Shown one piece after another: positions 37,179-46,699 of a stretch of 64,000 nucleotides of DNA (position 1 is the stretch's first letter; each line of letters begins with the position of its first letter). Below the pieces are notes generated by a model, which searched no databases, was not told the origin of the DNA, and was given only the letters and a program-made list of their open reading frames with translations. The stretch spans positions 2,797,501 through 2,861,500 of the forward strand of contig JBBMOA010000017.1 in assembly GCA_037954235.1 (NCBI GenBank), read 5' to 3'. The stretch is from Aulostomus chinensis (taxonomy: Eukaryota > Chordata > Actinopteri > Syngnathiformes > Aulostomidae). The translations under genes were made by a program, and so were the position numbers.

Positions 37179-39606
37179 GACTAATTTTTTACCACCGTTT
37201 GATGACATTTTGCTCTCGTTTGAGTTGCTGTGGCGGGGATAGAGACTGATACACTTGAGCACAACACCTTTCCTATGACAAAACCTACAGGCTCTAATCA
37301 TGAAAAAGAAAAAAGGTTTACATCTAAATCATTTCAGATTATGGTCCTAATGTGAAATGTTTACCAAGAATCTGTTGTTTTATGCGCCCTGCAGGAAGAA
37401 TGTTCTGGTAGCAAACACTTCCTGCCACAAACACTAGCAGAATATTACATGTTAAATTCTCAGCACATTTTCAGAATTGAAATTTTCTAGCTTGTCAGGC
37501 TCCAATATGCACGTGTTAGTGTGTGAACCAGTGAGCGTGCTTTGAAGGAGACATGTATCGAGGAGGCTAGCTTAGATGCTGCAGTGGCACCATTTACACC
37601 AAAGCTTAAATAATCTGATCTGATTGGTTGAAGTTACACGGTATTAGACGGATGCTTCATCCAATCACCCGTGAGTACTCTTGGAACTGACTGGTCTTTC
37701 CCAGATAGGTTCAAAGGGAACTTCTCAGATGGTTCTGTGAAATAAACCATCTGGGGGTCAGACTGGGCCGACCAAGCCCCTAAATTTGGGCCTGCAACAG
37801 TTTGGGTTGTCCAAGCGTAAGCCAGGGGAAACCATCGAATGGGATTCTTCACCTACAGAGGCGTACCAAGCGCTGAAGAGCTTCATCTTGTTGCGTTGTC
37901 GGTGGAAGTGTAACGTAAAGGTGTGAGGCTTTGCCCTGTGGAGGCCTCACGGATCCACCGACATTAAGTGTTTGGTGTCCACTGTGTGAGTGTTCTTCCT
38001 TTAAGAATGAATCCTTCAGTGTTGTCAAGCCTGCTGTTCCTGTACTGGTCCCAGACGGATGATCCCAATCTCTTTCACACTGACACGGTCAGACGTACAG
38101 CTTTTTACCTTCTCTCCAGTTATTTTACGTTGTTTGAGGCTCTACGGGAAGATCTTTTAATGCTAACATACTAATCTATAGTTCAATTACCATAAGGCCT
38201 TTGGAAAAGGTTTGTCTCTCCACGCAGCTGACTGCCAGGCCGGAGAGCAGGGACCGTCTATAGAGTGACACGCTGAAAAGAAATACTAGAAAAACACATT
38301 CTATAACATCCCTTCAATGAAGTGTAGTGCCAACAAAATCACTCCACTTTGAACCTGAAATCACAACTTTTACTTGCAATGAATGAAGCCACGAGCAGCG
38401 ATAGGCAGGCCCTTGCACTGGCGCCGTCAGGGTGTGAGGCTCGTTCGGCGTAATAAGACGGCCAGAAAAACTGGCAATGTTTGTATTTTCCTTAAAGAGA
38501 CAGTAGAACAATGTGTCTTTTACGTGGCTTTAAGGTCACTTCCTGTGTCCACAAGGTGGCTCTAGAGAACACGGACTAACTGCACATCACGCAGCCGTAC
38601 ATCAGGTGAAAACAGCAACCGTCAATCAGACCACGTTTGTTAAACCAAGCTGAACACCTGTAACCACTAAGGGGCGCTGTGACCAAGAGTCATTATTGAC
38701 CTGCTGATTTCTTTAGGGCAGCACCTTTATCAAACCTGTGGAGGTTAAAAAGACCTGACTATGAGGCGGTGAGGTCTCTTGTATGTGCTGACCAAACTGC
38801 AAGAGAATCAGATCAATCCCCCTGGAGGAAGTGGTGAGAGTACGACCCTCGTGCACCGCCAAAAACAAATCAGCTAAATCAAAATGACGGACTTCCACCT
38901 GGGATGAAGTCATGACACCAGAGGACTTTTTAGTAGGTCTGGCCTTGTGACACAATCCCACCAAATTATGTGCATTAAATAAAATCCAATGAAGCCCCTA
39001 GGAGGAGTTTGTGAAAAGAAAAATGAAATGGAAATGGCAAAAATGACCCAAAGATGAGAAATGTAACTGTAAACGGCAGGTTTCCTGTGGTGGGGGGGTT
39101 AACGTTACACGCCCCTACCACATTTCCTCAACGTTGTTGCACACGAGACCTGTAAAACAGCAACATTTTCACCAGAACGACACGTGCACTAAGTTCCATG
39201 GGGAGAATAAAGAATAACAATTCCTTGCTTTTCTAGAGGCTCTGGCGCTGTTTGGTGCTCCGGCCCTAATAATTCCCATTTATTTGCACATTTTATGATC
39301 CCCTTTGCATGTTTATTGTCTATAATGATGTAAAAAGTGCAAATGGTTCTCCGTGTTATGATCGGTGAGCGAGGCAGGGTGAACAACACTCAGCTTGTAA
39401 AACGTTGATGTTTGCTGTGGCTGGAGGGGTTGAGCAGCGTGAGAGAGCAGCTCATCTCAGCTGGTAGACAAGCCACACGGGGAGCGCGCTTCCCTCGCGC
39501 CGAAGAACTCCGTCTGGTTGTGGACGCAAGCGAAGAAGCACAATCGTTCCCGAAGCTAACAGGAGTGGTAAGTAGCGGTGGGCGGGTCTTACTGCAGCAC
39601 TGAAAC

Positions 39607-39630
39607 CACCACACACACACACACACACAC
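39607..39630. repeat. (CA)n microsatellite
   Basis: A short CA tract about 1 kb upstream of nanos1. A possible noncoding exon end, GGAGTG|GTAAGTAG, lies just before it at about 39569, but no transcript evidence is available. Confidence 0.8.
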
Positions 39631-40653
39631 ATTTGGTATCCAAGAAATATCAACAACAACATTCTATCATCTAAAGGTTGTTTGTTTTTGACTGAATAAG
39701 TTCCTGTTCATGCTGTTGATGTCTGAATGTATCTGATTCATATCTGTGCAATAATTTATCCTTTTTTTTTGTCATAAGATTTTTTTTCCCCTGAATCCCC
39801 CCCCTGTAAAACACTAGTCTTTATTTGCACAGTTTTATCTCCTTGTAAAAGCTGTAATATTCGATGGCCAGTATATGTCATGTGATTTGCTTGGAGGGGC
39901 AACTGTTTTTTTCTTTTTAAGTTGTTTTTTTTAAAGAAATCACAAACCTTTTAAACATTTTTTTAACCGTTGTGATGAAATAACGTCAGTATCCTATCAA
40001 GAATACCTGCATGCCATCAGTCACTCTTGTATCGACACATTCTCTGCTCATCATCAATAACGAGGGAACAGTAAATATGTGATTTATGCGCTCTTCCAAA
40101 TATTTATGAAGTAAAGAAAACGTTGTTTTCAAATGTCCAATGTTTATATTTGTATTTCTTATGTAAAAAGTTGTACTATCACATAAACTTGTTTTGATAC
40201 TAATAATATTCATACTGGTAACTACGGACGAGCCCATAGTTACCAAAAAATCATGGCGCATCCAACATCAGCCCGAATGTGGACTTAAAAAGTTCAGTTG
40301 ACCCTCGTGGTGGGAGAGACGTTCTTTCACTAAGAATGTAAAAACTGAGCAAACAAAAAGGATGAGGAGGGTCCAGAAGCCTCCACTGGACAGACGGTCT
40401 CAGCTACCGGAACCAACCAGGACCAGTCAGGAGGAAGGAACTGGTTCCCCTGCTCTGCTCTGGAGACCCTCCTATGGGGGGCAGCTGGATAATCAACTTG
40501 AACCAAGCCACGCCCCTCTGTTATTCTGGGGAATTTAACAGCGCCTACATGTTGAGTGCTCTGCATCGTGGAACCAGCGAGAGGAGGGAGAGGACCACCG
40601 TCACCGGCGACCCATGCTGACAGGCAGCCCAGACGCCTAATCGCTCCGACAGG

Positions 40654-41328
40654 ATGGATTTTCTAGACCGCGGCTACTTGGACGCGCGGTCTCCTTATGA
40701 TTACACCTTCAATTTCTGGAACGACTACCTCGGCCTCTCCACACTTGTCGCCAAAAATAAGATGAACAGCCCGTCCTGCAGCCCCAACTCCATCACCGAG
40801 TCTCTGAAGGCGACCCTGGGCTTGGACGATTCCCCGGGTTGCTCCTGCGTAATTGGGCAGGGCAGGGACGGGGACGAGTGCTGCTGCTGCGCGGCCCCGG
40901 GCTCCCCGCCGATCTCCATCTATGACCTGAAGGAGCGCATCTCGCTCCTCAGGCCCTTCGAGCACCTCTCCGGTGAGTCGCCGCTGGCAGACAGAGATTC
41001 GTCCTCCTACAGGGGAAGTTTCGCCGGGCTGGACCTGCTGTCCATGGACCGGAGGCGCAAACAGACTCAGAGAGGGAAACCGGAGCCCAAAGTGTGCGTC
41101 TTCTGTCGGAATAACGGCGCACCGGAGGAGGTTTACGGCACTCACATCCTGAAGACAGCGGACGGAAGAGTGCTGTGCCCCATCCTGCGGGCGTACACCT
41201 GCCCGCTCTGCAGCGCCAACGGCGACAATGCGCACACCATCAAGTACTGCCCGCTGTCCAAGGACCAGGCGAGCCAGAGGGTCGCCAAGGCCGGCAGAGC
41301 CGTCGGCAAGAGGCTGAAGATCTTCTAA
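40654..41328 (+). CDS. nanos1: Nanos homolog 1, RNA-binding translational repressor
   Basis: Single-exon 224-residue protein, intronless as in vertebrate NANOS1. The C-terminal Nanos zinc fingers are complete: C148-x2-C151-x12-H164-x10-C175 and C183-x2-C186-x7-H194-x4-C199, matching the family CCHC pair exactly. Near the N-terminus FNFWNDYL (19-26) fits the NOT1-interacting motif F-x-x-W-x-D-Y-L, through which vertebrate Nanos recruits the CCR4-NOT deadenylase. With Pumilio, Nanos represses target mRNAs in germ cells and nervous tissue; that role is family knowledge. The middle (40-140) is low-complexity and includes a four-cysteine run. The start ATG is the first in frame and precedes the conserved N-terminus. 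The GC-rich body gives a 238-codon antisense frame that is only a shadow. Nanos2 and Nanos3 are less likely given the length and N-terminus. Confidence 0.93.
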   Translation: MDFLDRGYLDARSPYDYTFNFWNDYLGLSTLVAKNKMNSPSCSPNSITESLKATLGLDDSPGCSCVIGQGRDGDECCCCAAPGSPPISIYDLKERISLLRPFEHLSGESPLADRDSSSYRGSFAGLDLLSMDRRRKQTQRGKPEPKVCVFCRNNGAPEEVYGTHILKTADGRVLCPILRAYTCPLCSANGDNAHTIKYCPLSKDQASQRVAKAGRAVGKRLKIF

Positions 41329-42035
41329 AGTTGCACTGTCTGACACGACCAGGCAGTCATGGTCGCCCCGTTCATGCACAAGACAAGCCTGGAGGGAAAG
41401 ACTTTAGGTTTCTGTACGTGTACGAGCTTTCCTTGTTGTTTTTGTTTTTTGGGCACATAGTTTACACTCGGACGCGTACCGTGCATCGCTTCATCCTCCT
41501 CCTCCTCCCAGCACTCCAACACTTGGTGATCTAAAATGAACCAAAGTGCAGGTCGAACTGTCAATCACCACATTCACGCTGTCGCCAGAAGCTCCTGATC
41601 TGACATGAATGTCCTGTCACGGATTTGAGAGGAAACACAACGAGAGATCTTTCTTAGCACATTTTGTCCCGAGAGTTTTCTACCAAAGGAATACACTTTT
41701 TTGTATCTGAAATGTAACTTCTGCATTGTTTCTATGTTGGATGTCTCATACTCCTTATTTGCAGTTATGTGGATAGTATTTTGCATATTTCGACTGAATG
41801 TAAAACAGTGGAATGTAGGTATGCCTTGCAGTTCACTTCCTGTTATTTCAGTTTACCTGTTCCTATTCTTGTAAATGTATTAAAGGGGTGAGCAGTTTTA
41901 GCAATGAGAAGCCTGACATTCCAAAGTCTTTATCTGTCAATAGAAATGTTTTATGTACTTATTTTTAACCTGTATAATTGGGGAATATATTCACTGTAAA
42001 TGATCTCTGAATAAAGAAGGAATTTGCATTTGTTT
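41329..42035 (+). other. nanos1: nanos1 3' UTR with poly(A) signal at 42010
   Basis: A long AT-rich tail follows the stop codon and ends with the first canonical AATAAA at 42010-42015. The UTR contains TGTAAAT words (for example near 41871), but I see no perfect Pumilio element TGTANATA. Confidence 0.65.
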
Positions 42036-42203
42036 GGACTACAGGAGGCTCCAGGTGAGTTTAATGTCATGTCGTGAATGGCGGATGTCCTTCTGTCCGA
42101 GCACCAAAACACGGCTGAATGAGATGTTTTGATTTGTCTTCACACGCAGCTGAGGAGCGTTTATACGCGTCCGATTATAGTCCCCGTGATTAGCGCGGCA
42201 CAT

Positions 42204-42217
42204 GCGCCCTCTAGTGG
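42204..42217 (-). promoter_or_regulatory. CTCF core motif, reverse orientation
   Basis: On the minus strand this reads CCACTAGAGGGCGC, a full match to CCASYAGRKGGCR. It lies about 190 bp beyond the nanos1 poly(A) signal and faces the forward motif at 10715. Binding is inferred from sequence only. Confidence 0.5.
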
Positions 42218-44653
42218 CCCCACCGCTCAACGACAGCATCCCGAGGCACCGACTCCTGCTGCACAGAGGCAAGATGGATGGATAAACACGATCCGTTGAA
42301 ATGGCGACGTGGAAACTTTTTAAAAGCACTTCCACAGTGAGTGGAGACCTGTCCCGCAGCCAGGCTGGAGAGACGTTTCACCCCAGCAGCTCCTGGCTGC
42401 TGCGGGCGCACAGTTGATCTCCGGGTGTCAGAGGCTGCAAACTTTAGTGATTACAGTCCTGTGTTGATTTATGGCCAAATAAATTGTGAGGGGAACTCTT
42501 AAAATCTACCACCCACAGGCCCACTAGGATCAAATGTAAGACTTCTGAGAGCTTAAAATTCTGAGGGTGAGACTTCTGACAGTTGAAGACCTGCTCCTGG
42601 ACTTTTAACGCTCGTCATGTGTTGGTCTTGCCCCCCACTCCCCGAGAGCTCAGAAACACTGAATTAACTTGAACATTCTGATGTGCACCAGAACAGTGTC
42701 TCAAAGTCCCGCTATTTTTTTTGTGTTTTTTGCACGAGAAACATGTTCTTTTTCATAGCTGCGTTTATCCAAATCCCGCAGACCCTTTGACAGTGAAACT
42801 TTATTTTCCATATCTTCTGTTGTTACTGACCAGCACATCATGCATCCAGCTGGCAGTGAGAGCAGGAACCCACCGACACCGGAAAACAAGAGAAGCCTCA
42901 GCTGGTGAGCAGCCACCTTCATTGTCCCTCTACTTTGTAATTTATCCAACTTGTCTGCAGTCAAGGATGAGTCTCAAGGGTCACATGGTGAGCGCTCACC
43001 CCAGCAGGATGACCCCCCAACCCCCCCCCACCCCGGAGGGAAAAAAAAAAATCAATGAATAACAGCATTACATGAATGAATCTCTGGAATGAACCGGAGT
43101 GATGTCACCCAGAAGTATCGCCATCACCAGGAATCAAAATTCAAGAGTAAAAAAAAAGAAGAAAAAAAATGTATTTTTTCAACAGAACCCCCCCCCCCCC
43201 CCCTTCACTGGGTGGAGAATGTGACTGGAACGCCATGTTGTGTAAAATCAGTCATGAAGTCCAACTCTACCTCCGTTTGAGACATGGTGAGTTAGAGAGT
43301 GACTGTCAGTCCCATCCATCAGAAACCTCACCTACATTTTCCAGCTCAACATCATACTCACACTTCCTGGAAACCCTCTGGTAACCACGGTAACCAGTAT
43401 ATCACGCCTCAGCCCTATGAACTGTGGGTAATTCCCTCAAGTAAAGTCTGCAGCCATGGGGACTTACAGTAGGGGTGCATTCACGGGACAGTTCACCCAC
43501 AAAGGAGCCTTCAGCCGGCCTCTCCTCCCCCTCACAATGAGGGACAAAAAGGTAAAGTCTTCGTGGGGGGGCAGAGTGTGAGTCCAGAACACTCCGGCGG
43601 TGCTGCAGAGACCTCAGCCTGCACCAGAACCAGCACAAACATCTTTGCTTTGCACAGGTCTGCATAAAAACCGCACCATCACCATCTCATCATGGTTTTC
43701 AATCAAAATGTGGACAATGCCACTCAATGCCACTGTGAATCATGAAATATTATTTCCAAACCTCTCAGCCCAAATCAAAGTAACGAGTCCATCAACCGTT
43801 CAGGCAAAAACACCAGAGGAAAGAATCAAAAGGCACATTTCTAATTTCTCACTGACCTCCACGGTGTTAAGCTGGTAAATACCTTCCCTTTTGGAGGTCA
43901 GCATATTTGCAGTACAGAGAGCTATGAGGACATTGTAAAAAACAAAAAAAAGAGTATAAAACAATCGCTCATGAATTGTAATCAAGGCAGAAGTCTGAAA
44001 TAACCATGATGTTGATACAAAGTCACAACACCCAGCGATTGCGATGTCATTTTGTGGCCGAGAAATGGTTTTGAATTATTTCAAGAGCCGTTGGAACAAA
44101 GTATCACAGTAGGAGGCTGCAGGCTCCTCGAAACTCTTCACCGCACAACGTTTACGGAGCACAGCTCATGTGCCACAGGAACTTCCTGTAACTCCCGCCA
44201 CTGGAGCATCTGGAGTTCAGTTGGTGAAGGGAACCCTGACATCTGCTCTGTAACCTTTTTTAGGTCTTTCCTGTCTGATGTCTGAGCACACACTCTATCT
44301 TTGCTTCTCTCCTCAGGTGGCAGCGAGGTCATACCTGGTGGTGTGAACAGGTAACGTCAGGGTCCTGCTGCCCTTCCCCACAACCCCGTTCACCAGCCTC
44401 CTCATCCTCATCCTGAGGCCCTCTGCCTTTGTCCCTGCAGCTCCATTCACTCCTGCTTTTCCTGCTGTCTTTTATCCGCCCCACACACGCGCTCCTGCCT
44501 GTTCTCGCCCTGTTCCTGCCTTTCCTCCTGGGTTCTTCTCCCTCAGCCTTCTTCATTTCCTCCTGCTGCTTCTCCTTGTATTACTGATCCTCAGGCTTCT
44601 CCCCAGTCTGGCCTGTTGCCTGAGCAGCAGCTGAATTTTGTCACCAAACCCAG

Positions 44654-44824
44654 GTGGAAAAGCCGCTGAGGATCAGCTCGACCCTCTACTGCCAGAGCAG
44701 GGGCAGGAGGAGCAGCCGGGAGATCTGGACCTGAGCGTTGTGGATGAAGAGAGCTGGTTGGACATGTTGGTGTTACAGAATGATTCGGTGCTCGGAGGTG
44801 CTGTTAAAGAACGCGGGCTGTCAG
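44654..44824 (+). other. Orphan exon-like segment, acidic
   Basis: This 171-bp open segment is bounded by an acceptor (AAACCCAG) and a donor (TCAG|GTGAAC), entering and leaving in phase 1. It encodes an acidic stretch including VDEESWLDMLVLQNDS. I do not recognise it and found no in-phase neighbouring exon with certainty, though 44317-44350 has splice-like ends. It could be a fragment of a decayed or unrecognised gene, or chance. Confidence 0.2.
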
Positions 44825-46534
44825 GTGAACAGAAGCTAGATGCAGATATTTAGCTATAGCATGCTAGCAGTATGGCCTGGAATCTGACCAGACTGATGTA
44901 GCACCGGTGAGGGAGAGTCTCGTCTCAGTCTTTAACTGAAATCATCACCGCTGCCTCTAAGGTCCCTGTAGGGATTAAACATGGGATGTTGTCAGGGATG
45001 TGAGCTCCTGCTAGCTGGGATGGCTAAGCTAACTAGCAGCTAGTTAACTAGCGAGCCTCAGCACTCACCAGCAGCAGTGACTGCCCTGAGCCAACTGTCC
45101 ACGGCCGACCACATCTCATGAGGTCGGCCAGTTGTAAGCGTCACCTCGTTTAATGACAACAGATTAAATGCTGGAATAAATGGAGCTCTGTCGTTGCCTA
45201 CTTACTGGAAATAGTGATTGCTAAATTTGATGTATTTTAAAGGCAGAATGTAACCAGTAGCTGAAGTATTCGTGCCATAATTACTACCCACAAAATAGCC
45301 ACTGGCTCTACTCACTTGTATTTAATTGTTAATAATAAAATGAACACTTTTGACAGGTTTTACTCTGCAAACTTCTCTGACAGCACGTCCTCCTCCCTCC
45401 TACTCTGCTCCAGCGATACTGGTCCTAACATAAACTCACGCCATGCCATCGATGCGCACGTAGCTTTACAATACATATTTAAGGTCATTCCTCCACAGGG
45501 ATTAGTGGTGTCAACTCAAACTGTACACAAACAGTACTGCTTACACACATGACACACCGGTACACACACGGCGGCCACGAGGAAATGTTTTGTTTCTTGT
45601 CAACATAGAGGGAAAATATGTATTGTGACCTTGGAAAAAACTAACTTCAGGTTGCCATTGTTAATAAGAAACTGATCTTAATGTATTGCCAAGTAAAATA
45701 AAGTTTTAATAGAAAAAAATGAAGGGAAGGTCTACATCCTGGCCTCTATATAATGTCTCTATATCATCAAATCTGTCTGTGGCCACTCCAAGGCCCTGCA
45801 TCTCTGTTCCTCTGTGTCAGCAGGCAGCACTTTCCTCCCACACAATGTCAGGACGGCTCAAGAACATCACCCGTGCATCAGTTCGGAATCTGAGTGGACT
45901 AAAAAGACGCCTCTGAAGACGGTCTCAGACAACAGCAGTATGTAGGACACTGCAAAGTGACATAGTAACACAGATCGCCATGGTCAGAAGGAACGAGGAC
46001 CATAGATTAATGCGTTCGATCATAATATTCACTCAAGGTCACGTTATCAACCACAACAATCGATAGCCATGAATTTTTTATTGTGATTAACTCACTGTTT
46101 TATAGAGCTTTAATATCTTTAAGTGCCTGGGTGTTGAAGTATGTGCTTCTCCACTTTCTTTTAGAGATGCATATTGATTGTCTCTCACGGGGTTGGAGAA
46201 AATATTTTGTTTCAAGTCATTTTTCACAAGCAGGTGGAGTTTTTCCTCACAGGCATCACGCATTGAGAAATGCCACAAAACCTGCACTGAGACAATTTAA
46301 TGGAGTAAAAATGTGTTCACAGAAATGCTCGGTGTTTTTTAGAGTCGTTGTTTTCACTGCTACTTCCTGGGAAGATTGTGTAAATCTGCTCTACCGCGTC
46401 TACTCTGGCTGAAATGGCTGAGAGTGAGTCTGAAAACCAACCTCCCCTCTCTCCACTGCAGCACTCAGCGATTGGCCTGTAGGATGCTGACAGCAGTGAT
46501 GTTTCTCTGTGCTGGTGGGGGGGCAGCCTCGCTC

Positions 46535-46540
46535 TATAAA
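46535..46540 (+). promoter_or_regulatory. TATA box of the intermediate filament gene
   Basis: CTATAAAGG at 46534-46542 is a consensus TATA box about 160 bp before the start codon. Transcription would start near 46565-46570, leaving a 5' UTR of about 130 bp. Confidence 0.65.
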
Positions 46541-46699
46541 GGCTGGAGATCTGCAGCATCACTGAGCTGGTGCAGTGCATAAACGCTCACTCATCCTCAC
46601 CGATGGTGTGCAGAACAAGGGGGACTTAAAAAAAAACTTCTGAAACTAAAATATCCTTTTCATAAACAAACAAAAAAAATCCACCGCAAAAAAATCACC

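Larger units (their letters stand above)
11176..40500. other. Gene desert of about 29 kb between ttc31 and nanos1
   Basis: I found no exon chain, recognisable protein domain, tRNA or rRNA here. The longest open frames (about 175 codons near 22447-22974 and 133 codons near 30320-30721) have no family signature or splice context. The interval holds simple repeats, a SINE, degenerate repeats and the large minisatellite at 35890-37178. Stretches at about 16.6-17.06, 20.7-20.8, 22.4-24.3 and 34.9-35.3 kb are balanced in composition, lack repeats and are dense in homeodomain (TAATTA, ATTAATC) or POU-like words. They are candidate conserved noncoding elements, judged by texture only; no alignment was possible. 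Confidence 0.6.
42036..46534. other. Intergenic, nanos1 to the intermediate filament gene
   Basis: About 4.5 kb without a recognisable gene. It contains the reverse CTCF motif at 42204-42217, a C13+ homopolymer near 43190, small GCTAGC/GTTAAC-rich inverted repeats near 45020-45055, and the orphan exon-like segment at 44654-44824. Confidence 0.5.

Noticed and set aside
35831..37249. Open frames of up to 472 codons over the minisatellite
   Set aside because: They are open in several frames on both strands because unit lengths are mostly multiples of three. They encode shifted versions of one repeat and lack any gene context.
11176..40500. Search for an lbx2 homeobox gene expected from human TTC31 synteny
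   Set aside because: I saw no homeobox motif such as the WFQNRR core in any frame.
40663..41379. 238-codon antisense frame across nanos1
   Set aside because: Shadow of the GC-rich nanos1 coding sequence. The plus-strand product has complete Nanos zinc fingers, while the antisense product has no recognisable features.
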